A stretch of DNA of 28,764 nucleotides, taken from assembly GCA_964522975.1 (NCBI GenBank), contig CAZFXK010000022.1, forward strand, positions 1-28,764, in the 5' to 3' direction. Below, piece after piece: positions 1 through 7,524 of the stretch. Each line of letters opens with the position of its first letter. Position 1 is the stretch's first letter. This DNA is from Bacteroides_E sp964522975. Lineage in GTDB: Bacteria > Bacteroidota > Bacteroidia > Bacteroidales > Bacteroidaceae. The notes under the pieces are model-generated. The model was not told where the DNA came from. It was given only the letters and a program-made list of their open reading frames with translations, and did not search any database. A program made the position numbers and the translations under genes.

Positions 1-55
1 GAACCCCTCTTTCCAGAATGAAAATCTGGCGTCCTAGCCGATAGACGAACGGGCC
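1..55 (-). tRNA. tRNA-Glu (UUC anticodon), 5' part, cut by window edge
   Basis: Read on the minus strand, the acceptor 5' strand starts GGCCCG at position 55. A D-arm with GGCTAGGA follows, then the anticodon stem CCAGA/TCTGG around the loop TTTTCAT, which puts TTC at the anticodon and so gives glutamate. The strand runs into the T-arm (GAGGGGTTC) and is cut at position 1, so about 20 bases including the 3' acceptor strand lie outside. The stem pairing and anticodon are read directly. The Glu identity follows from the anticodon and from close resemblance to bacterial tRNA-Glu. Confidence 0.9.
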
Positions 56-93
56 TTGATGAGCCTTTTTAAGTCTCTTTTTTTGTGTCCTTT

Positions 94-123
94 CTGTATT
101 TAACTTTAGAACAGCGATGCAAA
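94..123 (-). promoter_or_regulatory. Possible promoter for the tRNA-Glu transcript
   Basis: On the minus strand a TTTG (123-120) is followed after 17 bases by TAAATACA, a weak match to the Bacteroidetes -7 consensus TAnnTTTG. It lies about 40 bases before the tRNA. The position is sensible, but the -7 match is poor and the spacer is a little short, so this is only a candidate. Confidence 0.25.
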
Positions 124-268
124 TGTAGAGACTATTTTTTTAATACCAAAACATTTCTATATAAATGTTTTAAACTTTTTCTTCTTCTTTTCTTTATAAA
201 TTCTAAAAAATGGGCGCTAATCTTTAATTCAGGAAAAGAAACAACTGTTTATTTAGTCTATGTGTTTC

Positions 269-296
269 TTTGGAAAAGAATTAATTAGTAGTTTTG
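269..296 (+). promoter_or_regulatory. Candidate Bacteroidetes-type promoter of recO
   Basis: TAGTTTTG at 289-296 matches the -7 consensus TAnnTTTG exactly. A TTTG at 269-272 could be the -33 element, but the 16-base spacer is shorter than the usual 19 or so. Transcription would begin near 303, giving a very short leader before the ATG at 321. Confidence 0.4.
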
Positions 297-320
297 TTTA
301 ACTAATGTACCTATTGTAAG

Positions 321-1049
321 ATGTTAGATAAAACAGATGGGGTTGTACTTCGGGTATTAAAGCATACTGATTCTGCCAGTATCGTTGATCTGTATACCCG
401 AGATTTTGGTAGAAGATCTTATGTTGTATCTATTCCTAAAACAAGGAAATCGAAAATAAGATATCATCTTTTGCAACCCTTATCATTAATAAGTATAAAT
501 TTCACAGACAGGTCAAAATCATCTTTGCCTAGAATTATTGAAATAAATGTTTTGCTTCCTTATTTAAATATTCCATATGACCCTATGAAGTCGGCTTTGG
601 CTTTTTTTATTTCTGAGTTTTTATATCGAGTTTTACGAGAAGAAACCACCAGTCCTTCTTTATTTAATTATTTGTTACATTCCTTTCAATGGCTAGATCA
701 AGCTACAAATAATATTGCTAATTATCATATTGTGTTTTTGATGCGATTTACTCGATTTATAGGGTTATATCCCAATATTGAGGAATATGATGGAGAGTGG
801 TATTTTGATATGTTAAATGCTTGTTTTATTTCAGAAAAACCATTGACTCATCCATGCTTTTTAAACCGCGAGGAATCTAGATGGTTGTTAAGGTTAACCC
901 GTTTAAATTACGATTCTATGCATCGTTTATCATTGAATAGGCATCAACGTAATCGATGCATAGAGGTAATAGAAAGTTATTACAGGCTGCATCTACCAAC
1001 ATTTCCTGCTTTGAAGACACTTTCTGTGTTAAAAGAACTGTTTAACTAA
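321..1049 (+). CDS. recO: DNA repair protein RecO
   Basis: RecO is the recombination mediator of the RecFOR pathway. It anneals complementary strands and helps load RecA onto SSB-coated gaps. The 242-residue product has the expected length. Its N-terminal OB-fold segment (about residues 1-80) opens with the family-like DGVVLRVLKHTDSASIVDLY, and a helical C-terminal domain follows. Cysteines at about 170 and 182 are too few for the four-cysteine zinc site seen in some RecO proteins. The start is the first ATG after a candidate promoter. Its stop codon (1047-1049) directly abuts the stop codon of the convergent yqeY-like gene, with no base between. The family assignment is by recognition of overall sequence and length. 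Confidence 0.88.
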   Translation: MLDKTDGVVLRVLKHTDSASIVDLYTRDFGRRSYVVSIPKTRKSKIRYHLLQPLSLISINFTDRSKSSLPRIIEINVLLPYLNIPYDPMKSALAFFISEFLYRVLREETTSPSLFNYLLHSFQWLDQATNNIANYHIVFLMRFTRFIGLYPNIEEYDGEWYFDMLNACFISEKPLTHPCFLNREESRWLLRLTRLNYDSMHRLSLNRHQRNRCIEVIESYYRLHLPTFPALKTLSVLKELFN

Positions 1050-1499
1050 TTAGCTGAGTAGTTCTCTAACGATTTGTGAAATCAGTTTTCCCTCTGCCTT
1101 CCCTGCAAATCTTTGAGTTGCCAGGCCCATAACTTTGCCCATATCCTTCATGGATGTTGCATTTAGTTCTTTAACGAGTATTTCAAGTTCATTTTTCAAT
1201 TCATCTGTACTCATTTGCTTAGGAAGGTATTGTTCTAATACCTTTACTTGAGCTAATTCTTCTTCTGCCAAATCTGTCCGATTCTGTTCTTCATAGATAG
1301 CAGCTGAATCTTTTCCTTGTTTAACCAGTTTTTGGATGATACGTAAAGCTTCTTCATCAGCTAATATATCACTTGCACCAGTTTGTGTCTTTGCTTCAAT
1401 AAAAGCTTTTTTTACATTGCGTAAAGTTTGAAGAGCAATTCTGTTTTTTGCTTTCATTGCTTTTTTTAGATCTTCACTAACGGTGTCAAATAAATTCAT
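1050..1499 (-). CDS. GatB/YqeY domain protein
   Basis: This 149-residue, wholly helical cytoplasmic protein is of the YqeY type. It resembles the C-terminal helical domain of the GatB amidotransferase subunit, which contacts tRNA, but has no catalytic domain of its own. Recognisable segments are the start MNLFDTVSEDLKKAMKAKN, a central EEQNRTDLAEEE region, LEQYLPKQMS and, near the end, KDMGKVMG followed by AEGKLISQIV. It is the last gene of the dcw operon, 17 bp after ftsZ. No biochemical role is firmly known for stand-alone YqeY; a link to tRNA or translation is inferred. Its stop abuts that of recO, so any terminator must lie inside recO or be absent. Confidence 0.88.
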   Translation of the reverse strand: MNLFDTVSEDLKKAMKAKNRIALQTLRNVKKAFIEAKTQTGASDILADEEALRIIQKLVKQGKDSAAIYEEQNRTDLAEEELAQVKVLEQYLPKQMSTDELKNELEILVKELNATSMKDMGKVMGLATQRFAGKAEGKLISQIVRELLS

Positions 1500-1516
1500 G
1501 ATATGTATTAATTAAT

Positions 1517-2833
1517 TTAAAATGTGATTATTTCATTGTCTTGGGTAATTTCATCTTGTATGCGTATTTCCTCATCAGCCGATTTACTTTTAATTTTCTT
1601 TAGCTCAGATTGTGTACGCATGAATGTAGGAGTAGATTCTACCATTGCAATGACATTGCTATTATATAAATCTTCCGAATTAAATAAATAGATATTGCGG
1701 ACTTTACGGCGATTCTTTGCCCCAAAAGTCAGAGCCTCTTCGCCATAGATTTTATAAATTCGTTTTTTATTTCTTTCTTTTTCTTCTTCAATCTTCAGAA
1801 GGCGATCCTCTTCTTCTTCTGTTCGTTTCTGTTGTACTTGTTCAATTCCGGGAATGTCCTCCACACCAAATCCGGTGGCCAATAAGGTGACTTTGACTTT
1901 TTTATTCAAGTCTTGTTCTTTTGCTACGCCCCAGATGACTTCAACTTCTTCGCTAAATTTGCTCATAAAATCGTGTACCTCATCCATCTCAGACATTTTG
2001 AGTTGTGTTTCAGCTCCAAAAGAGACATGAAGCATAACTTTTCTGGCATTGAACACATCATTATTGTTAAGTAAAGGCGAGTGTAAAGCATCTTCCAGAG
2101 CCTTAGATAAACGATTTTCATCTTCACCATATCCCGTACTCATAATAGCCACTCCACCATTTTTTAATATGGTTTGTACATCGGCAAAGTCTAAGTTTAC
2201 ATATCCACGCAAAGTTATTATCTCAGCAATGCTTTTCGCAGCAATGGATAAGGTATCATCTGCTTTAGCAAACGCGTTCATTACAGTAAGATCGGCATAT
2301 ATTTCACGTAATCGTTCATTGTTAATGACCAGTAGGGCGTCTACATACTTAGCTATCTGTTCTACGCCATCTAAAGCTTGGATTATTTTTTTCTCCCCTT
2401 CAAATAAAAAGGGAATCGTAACGATGCCTACCGTTAAAATATCCATTTCTTTAGCAATTTGAGCAATAACGGGAGCAGCTCCGGTTCCTGTTCCACCTCC
2501 CATGCCAGCTGTGATGAAAACCATTTTGGTTCCATCATTTAATAGAAGTTTGATGTCTTCTATGCTCTCTTCTGCCGCTTTTTTACCTAATGCCGGAATA
2601 TTCCCTGAGCCTAACCCTTCAGTTACGGTTTTTCCTAATTGAACCTTTGTAGGGACAGGAGATTCACCTAAAGCTTGATTATCTGTATTGCAAAGTGCAA
2701 AAGTAACGTCGTGAATGCCCTCTTTGTACATATGGTTTACCGCATTTCCACCACCTCCACCAACGCCAATCACCTTAATTATCTTAGGTGAATCTATGGG
2801 AATGTCGAAATTAACGACTTTGTTTGCATCCAT
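1517..2833 (-). CDS. ftsZ: Cell division protein FtsZ
   Basis: This is the tubulin-like GTPase that polymerises at midcell and organises the septal machinery. The glycine-rich start of the fold (GVGGGGGNAV, residues 23-32) precedes the tubulin signature GGGTGTG at 112-118. The synergy loop NLDFAD at 213-218 supplies the acidic residue that completes the GTPase site of the adjacent subunit. The GTPase and C-terminal subdomains end near residue 330. A strongly charged Glu/Arg/Lys stretch (about 335-360) and a variable linker follow. The tail carries PTFMRT near 400 instead of the usual extreme C-terminal FtsA-binding peptide, and a further acidic segment follows it. The 438-residue length is typical of Bacteroidales. 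It lies 22 bp after ftsA in the dcw operon. Confidence 0.97.
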   Translation of the reverse strand: MDANKVVNFDIPIDSPKIIKVIGVGGGGGNAVNHMYKEGIHDVTFALCNTDNQALGESPVPTKVQLGKTVTEGLGSGNIPALGKKAAEESIEDIKLLLNDGTKMVFITAGMGGGTGTGAAPVIAQIAKEMDILTVGIVTIPFLFEGEKKIIQALDGVEQIAKYVDALLVINNERLREIYADLTVMNAFAKADDTLSIAAKSIAEIITLRGYVNLDFADVQTILKNGGVAIMSTGYGEDENRLSKALEDALHSPLLNNNDVFNARKVMLHVSFGAETQLKMSEMDEVHDFMSKFSEEVEVIWGVAKEQDLNKKVKVTLLATGFGVEDIPGIEQVQQKRTEEEEDRLLKIEEEKERNKKRIYKIYGEEALTFGAKNRRKVRNIYLFNSEDLYNSNVIAMVESTPTFMRTQSELKKIKSKSADEEIRIQDEITQDNEIITF

Positions 2834-2855
2834 ATATTTTATTCTTTAAGTTATA

Positions 2856-4238
2856 TTATTGTATATCATCATCAGAGAAGAAGGTTTCAGTTAATGAACT
2901 AAACCAATTGTTCTTTTTCTCCTTAGCTTTTTCTTTTTTTCTTTCCTTAGCTTTTCTGGCTTCTTCTTCTTGTTTTTTCTTCTCTTTTTCGATAGCTATT
3001 TTTTTAGCTTCCTCTTCTTGCCTTTTTAAATCCTCATCGTTCTCAAATAGATCCACAGGCTCTTTCATTACCGGAATTTGACGACAATTCTCTTGACCAG
3101 CATAAAGTAGACCTATAATTGTGTTTTTGCTAGCTTCCTCTACGAATTCTTTGTTAGAGGTGTGTATTTTAAGTGTATTATCAGCTCTTCGTACTTGAAC
3201 TATTGTAGTCTTTTCTTGAATTAATTTACGAAGATTTTTTATTTTAGATGCACCTCCTGTTAGAATAATGCCGGCTAATAGTTTATCGTCATAGCCGGAT
3301 ACTTGTATCTGATGCCAAACATTAGCTACGATTTCTTCCATTCGTGCTTCTATGGCTAATAGGATATCTTCTAAATCTATTTTTCTTCCATCTTCAAGTG
3401 TGTATTTTGCTTTTTCTTCTTCATCTGAATTTTCCTGACCATTTTTTTCTAGGCATGCATTGCCAATAGTTAGTTTTATGTGTTCAGCTTCATTTTCCTC
3501 AATCTGAAGAGCCATTAAGTCTTTAGTTATATTTTCACCCCCTAAGGGTATTATCGTTAGAAAACGTAAAAGATTATCCCTATAAATAGAAACAGTTGTA
3601 GTGTTGGCACCAAAATCAATTAAGGCACATCCTGCTCGTTTTTCTTTTTCAGAAAGAATTACATTTGCCGAAGTCAATGGTGAAACTAATAGTTCTGCTA
3701 TCTCTATCTGAGCCTCCTCAAAACAATATTCTATTCGTTTTTTTAATTCTTTATTGGCTACTATATTTAAGAATCTTCCCTCAATATGATCTGTTGCAAC
3801 CCCTTTCGGGTCAATTTGCAGGTTATTTCCTATTTTATATTCCTGAGGAGCTACTTCTAAAATATCTAAGTCGATAAGAGGAATTTCCAAGTTTTCGTCA
3901 CTTAGTAGGTCCATCAGTTTTTGGTCAATAATCTTATCTTCTTGTAAAACCTCTTTGGAAATACTGTTATGAACTGAACGAAGAGATTGTCCTGAAACCC
4001 CAATATATACTTTTGCTATTGATTCATTCAGTTTACCTTCTAGTACATTTATTATGTTATTTAAAGCCTGACTTGTTTTATCTAAGTTGTAAACGACCCC
4101 TTTACGGATAAAATCGGTTGAGTCTTCATCCGCATAAGCCAAAACATTAATGCTACCGTCACTATTTCTTGTTCCGGCCATACCTCTTATCTTGGATGAT
4201 CCAAGTTCTATAGCAGCGATAAAGTTTGTTATTGTCAT
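2856..4238 (-). CDS. ftsA: Cell division protein FtsA
   Basis: FtsA is an actin-fold ATPase that tethers FtsZ to the membrane and recruits later division proteins. The start chosen is the ATG at 4238 (MTITNFIAAIELGSSKIRG), which puts the phosphate-1 loop next to the N-terminus as in relatives. The frame is open further upstream to 4265, but that codon is TTG and would overlap ftsQ. The 460-residue product has a second nucleotide-binding segment (ALIDFGANTTTVSIY) and an ILTGGASKI adenosine motif. A highly charged Lys/Glu stretch (about 400-440) follows, and the C-terminal end NNWFSSLTETFF fits an amphipathic membrane-targeting helix. The gap after the ftsQ stop is 11 bp. Confidence 0.95.
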   Translation of the reverse strand: MTITNFIAAIELGSSKIRGMAGTRNSDGSINVLAYADEDSTDFIRKGVVYNLDKTSQALNNIINVLEGKLNESIAKVYIGVSGQSLRSVHNSISKEVLQEDKIIDQKLMDLLSDENLEIPLIDLDILEVAPQEYKIGNNLQIDPKGVATDHIEGRFLNIVANKELKKRIEYCFEEAQIEIAELLVSPLTSANVILSEKEKRAGCALIDFGANTTTVSIYRDNLLRFLTIIPLGGENITKDLMALQIEENEAEHIKLTIGNACLEKNGQENSDEEEKAKYTLEDGRKIDLEDILLAIEARMEEIVANVWHQIQVSGYDDKLLAGIILTGGASKIKNLRKLIQEKTTIVQVRRADNTLKIHTSNKEFVEEASKNTIIGLLYAGQENCRQIPVMKEPVDLFENDEDLKRQEEEAKKIAIEKEKKKQEEEARKAKERKKEKAKEKKNNWFSSLTETFFSDDDIQ

Positions 4239-4249
4239 ATTCTCTTGTT

Positions 4250-4981
4250 TTATCTTTTCGTACAAATAATTTGATTGGTATATTCCAAATTAATTCGTTT
4301 ATATTTATTCCAACCTACTGAATTAAGTCCTTTAATATAGAAGTACTTTAATCTTTCTAATTTATCTTCAAATTCATCCAGTTTTCCTAAATGAATGATA
4401 TGATCTCCAACTCTGGGAACTAATTCAACCTCTTGATTATTTAATACATTAATTTGTTCAATTTGAGCCTCCCAAAAAGGGTTGTTATGCAAAAATACTC
4501 CAAAATTGTATAACTCGTTAGTAGCAAATGACTTTTCTACGTTACCTGTAACAATAATTAAGTGTGATACACATTTTGTGTTATGAGGCATAATGGCTCC
4601 TTGATTATCTATAAAATAATCATTTTTTTGATTCATAACCCTTAAAATGGGAATACGTTGATAAATTTCTACACAAATTTTATCACTAGGTGTTTTGTAA
4701 CATTCTACTCGATCAACCAAGGAGTTCTTTTCTAATTCTTGTTCTACTTCAAACGTACTTATTTCTGTCATCTTTTTCCCTACAGGGTAAAGCCCTTTTT
4801 TCTCTAGACTACGAGCAATCTCTTCACTGGTTATAAAATGGATCTTCAACGTGTCTTTAATTATAAGATCTATTCCGGCACATATTGTATCCATTGGCTT
4901 TTTATTAAAAGCCACCATGGCCATGACCAGATAGACAAGGGTACAAAGTAAAGCAACGAATATTAAAACTTTCCGAACCAT
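4250..4981 (-). CDS. ftsQ: Cell division protein FtsQ (POTRA-domain membrane protein)
   Basis: FtsQ is the bitopic divisome scaffold that, with FtsB and FtsL, links the cytoplasmic ring to septal peptidoglycan synthesis. The 243-residue product has a short basic N-terminus and one membrane segment (about residues 4-25). A periplasmic POTRA-like part with ITSEEIARSLEKKGLYPVGKK and a downstream beta domain with RIPILRVMN and YFIDNQGAIMP follow. Such FtsQ proteins are poorly conserved in sequence, so order and topology carry weight: it sits between murC and ftsA, where ftsQ is expected. ATG start at 4981, 11 bp after murC. Confidence 0.9.
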   Translation of the reverse strand: MVRKVLIFVALLCTLVYLVMAMVAFNKKPMDTICAGIDLIIKDTLKIHFITSEEIARSLEKKGLYPVGKKMTEISTFEVEQELEKNSLVDRVECYKTPSDKICVEIYQRIPILRVMNQKNDYFIDNQGAIMPHNTKCVSHLIIVTGNVEKSFATNELYNFGVFLHNNPFWEAQIEQINVLNNQEVELVPRVGDHIIHLGKLDEFEDKLERLKYFYIKGLNSVGWNKYKRINLEYTNQIICTKR

Positions 4982-4992
4982 ATTTATAGTTA

Positions 4993-6372
4993 TTACAATC
5001 TATTCGTTAAAATGTTTTTTATTTCGGGAACAAAAACATCAATATCTCCTGCACCTAAGGTAATTAGGATTTCAATAGGCTCTCTTTTTATAACCTCAAG
5101 AAGGCTTTCCTTTTTGACTAACTTCTTTTCCATGGTTGGACTCAGGGCATCATAGATCAATTGACTACTTACTCCTTCTATTGGTTTCTCTCTTGCTGGA
5201 TAAATATCTAAAAGTATGACTTTATCCAGTAAAGAAAGACTCTCTGCAAACTCTTTATAAAAACTCTGGGTGCGGCTATATAGATGGGGTTGAAAAACAC
5301 CTGTTATTTTTTTCGTGGGATATAGTTGTTTTATAGATAGTATACTTTGCTTAACTTCAGCCGGGTGATGAGCATAATCATTGAGAAAAATCAAATTGGG
5401 TGTTTTAATTTGAAAGTCAAATCTTCTATCTACACCTTTATAAGATTTTATTCCTTTTTTTATTTCTTCTGCATTTACTCCTATCAGCATGGCAATGGCC
5501 ATTGCTGCTATACTATTCTCTATGTTGATGGCAATTGGAACGCCTAATTGTATTTTTTCAATTCTCCCTTTTGGTGTAATAAAATCAAAGATGATTTCGC
5601 CTTTGTCTATTGTGATGTTTTCAGCATAATAGTCCCCTTTAGTTATGGAGTAGGTATAAATCTTTACTCCTTTGGATACTTTGGGGGAGATAGATAACCC
5701 TTCTTTTAGAAGAAGAACTCCCTTGGGTTGGATTAATGAGGTGAATTTTTGGAAGCTTTCTACATATTTTTTTTCTGAGCCATAAATATCTAAATGATCC
5801 GCTTCAACTGATGTTATGATTGCTATATAAGGGGATAACCAATGAAAAGAGCGATCATATTCATCTGCCTCAATGACTGTATAAGGACTTGTCTTAGATA
5901 GCAATAAATTGGTGTTGTAATTTTTTGCTATTCCTCCCAAGAAAGCGTTACATCCTATGTGAGATTGATGCAATAAATGAGCCAATATGGTACTTGTTGT
6001 CGTTTTTCCGTGAGTTCCGGCAATACATAATCCTTTATAGGATTGTGTGATTAAGCCTAAAACTTCAGCTCTCTTTTTTAAGTTGAAATGATTCTTTTGA
6101 AAGAAAATGAATTCTGTATGATTGGAAGGAATGGCAGGGGTGTATACGACTAGTGTATTTTCTTTATTTTTAAAAGTTTTAGGAATACTGTCAATCTCAT
6201 CCTGATAATGAATATCGGCCCCTTCTTCCATTAATTTCTCCGTAAGAGGAGTTACTGTTCTATCGTATCCGGCTACATTTTTTCCATGAAAAAGAAAATA
6301 GCGAGCTAGAGCACTCATTCCAATGCCTCCAATACCTATAAAATATATATTTTTCAAGTTTTCTAAATTCAT
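4993..6372 (-). CDS. murC: UDP-N-acetylmuramate--L-alanine ligase MurC
   Basis: MurC is the cytoplasmic ATP-dependent ligase adding L-Ala to UDP-MurNAc, the first step of the stem peptide. The N-terminal UDP-binding Rossmann motif FIGIGGIGMSALA (11-23) is followed by the ATP-binding P-loop GTHGKTTT (119-126). EADEYDRSF and the central DYAHHPAE motif follow, then a C-terminal ligase domain with FQPHLYSRTQ. The 459-residue length is normal. It follows murG by 6 bp and precedes ftsQ in the operon, so it is last among the Mur ligases in this cluster although it acts first in the pathway. Confidence 0.97.
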   Translation of the reverse strand: MNLENLKNIYFIGIGGIGMSALARYFLFHGKNVAGYDRTVTPLTEKLMEEGADIHYQDEIDSIPKTFKNKENTLVVYTPAIPSNHTEFIFFQKNHFNLKKRAEVLGLITQSYKGLCIAGTHGKTTTSTILAHLLHQSHIGCNAFLGGIAKNYNTNLLLSKTSPYTVIEADEYDRSFHWLSPYIAIITSVEADHLDIYGSEKKYVESFQKFTSLIQPKGVLLLKEGLSISPKVSKGVKIYTYSITKGDYYAENITIDKGEIIFDFITPKGRIEKIQLGVPIAINIENSIAAMAIAMLIGVNAEEIKKGIKSYKGVDRRFDFQIKTPNLIFLNDYAHHPAEVKQSILSIKQLYPTKKITGVFQPHLYSRTQSFYKEFAESLSLLDKVILLDIYPAREKPIEGVSSQLIYDALSPTMEKKLVKKESLLEVIKREPIEILITLGAGDIDVFVPEIKNILTNRL

Positions 6373-6378
6373 ATTCTT

Positions 6379-7494
6379 TCAATTCTGCTTATGTGCCAGC
6401 TTCAGCACTTCTTTTGCTATGATTGTAGCTGAATCTGATAGAGCCAAAGTAGCTATATTTGTCCTTAGTTCATTTAAAAGTTTGTCATTCATAATACTTT
6501 TGATTGCGGTAGGGATTAATTCTTTTTCTGCTTTACTATCTTGAACATACAATGCTGCCTTTTTTTCAACAAGAGCCATTGCATTTTTTGTTTGATGGTC
6601 TTCCGCCACATTGGGTGAAGGAACTAGGATTACAGCTTTCCGAAGCAAACAAAATTCAGAGATAGATCCGGCACCAGCTCTTGAGATGATTAAATCGGAG
6701 GCAGCATAGGCTATTTCCATTTCTTTTATAAAAGATTTAATTTGTAGATTAGGGATAGGAGTCGTTTCTTCTAGCAGTTTTACTATCCTCTCAAAATACA
6801 ACTTTCCCGTTTGCCATATAAATTGAACCTCCGAATGTGTACGAATTAAATCCAACTGAGCCGCAACACTTTCATTTATGGATTGAGCTCCTAGGCTGCC
6901 ACCTACAATTAAGACTGTTTTTTTATCTTTTTTTAGGTTTAATCTTTCTAGGGCGTCATTTTTTGTTATATGTTTCAGCAAGCTTTGGCGAACAGGATTT
7001 CCTGTTAAAATTATTTTTTCTTTTGGAAAGAAACGTTCCATGTTTGGATAAGCCACACAAATTAAATCTGCTTTCTTCCCTAATATCTTGTTAGTAATTC
7101 CTGCATAAGAGTTTTGTTCCTGAATTAAAATGGGAAGACCTATTTTGGATGCCATATTTAGTGTAGGACCACTTGCATAACCTCCAACCCCTACTGCTAC
7201 ATCCGGATTAAATTCTTTAATTATTTTACGTGCTAATCGTTGGCTTTTAAAAAGTAAGTATAGTACTTTTATATTTTTCCAAAGTTTTTTTCGATTAAAT
7301 CCCATAATGGGAAGTCCTTTTATGGGATAACCTGCATCAGGAACACGTTGCATTTCCATTTTCCCTAAAGCTCCTACAAAGAGCAAGTCTGCCGAAGGGC
7401 ATAGCTCTTTTATTGCATTAGCTATTGCTATTGCCGGAAAGATGTGTCCTCCTGTTCCTCCTCCACAAATAATTATCTTAATCTTCTCTTCCAT
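6379..7494 (-). CDS. murG: UDP-GlcNAc:lipid I N-acetylglucosaminyltransferase MurG
   Basis: MurG is a peripheral GT-B glycosyltransferase on the inner face of the cytoplasmic membrane. It adds GlcNAc to lipid I to give lipid II. Motifs are the glycine-rich GGGTGGHIFPA (from residue 11 of the chosen start), GGSLGAQSIN at the start of the C-terminal domain, and SRAGAGSISE for UDP-GlcNAc binding. The start chosen is the ATG at 7494, because family members begin a few residues before the GGGTGGH loop and a purine-rich stretch precedes it. An in-frame ATG at 7518 would add MNRLEEKQ and remains possible. It lies between ftsW and murC. Confidence 0.95.
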   Translation of the reverse strand: MEEKIKIIICGGGTGGHIFPAIAIANAIKELCPSADLLFVGALGKMEMQRVPDAGYPIKGLPIMGFNRKKLWKNIKVLYLLFKSQRLARKIIKEFNPDVAVGVGGYASGPTLNMASKIGLPILIQEQNSYAGITNKILGKKADLICVAYPNMERFFPKEKIILTGNPVRQSLLKHITKNDALERLNLKKDKKTVLIVGGSLGAQSINESVAAQLDLIRTHSEVQFIWQTGKLYFERIVKLLEETTPIPNLQIKSFIKEMEIAYAASDLIISRAGAGSISEFCLLRKAVILVPSPNVAEDHQTKNAMALVEKKAALYVQDSKAEKELIPTAIKSIMNDKLLNELRTNIATLALSDSATIIAKEVLKLAHKQN

Positions 7495-7524
7495 CTGTTT
7501 TTCTTCTAATCTGTTCATCGATGT

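Larger units (their letters stand above)
56..320. other. Intergenic region between tRNA-Glu and recO
   Basis: This AT-rich divergent spacer holds the candidate minus-strand tRNA promoter and the candidate recO promoter. A 67-codon open frame at 85-288 has no recognisable content: it is low in complexity, rich in Phe/Leu/Lys and probably chance. I see no hairpin with a T-tract and no further RNA gene. Confidence 0.6.

Noticed and set aside
85..288. 67-codon open frame between tRNA-Glu and recO
   Set aside because: Low-complexity Phe/Leu/Lys composition, no recognisable family and no ribosome-binding context. It lies in the divergent promoter spacer.
2049..2462. 137-codon plus-strand frame inside ftsZ
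   Set aside because: Antisense shadow of a clear FtsZ coding sequence, with no family resemblance.
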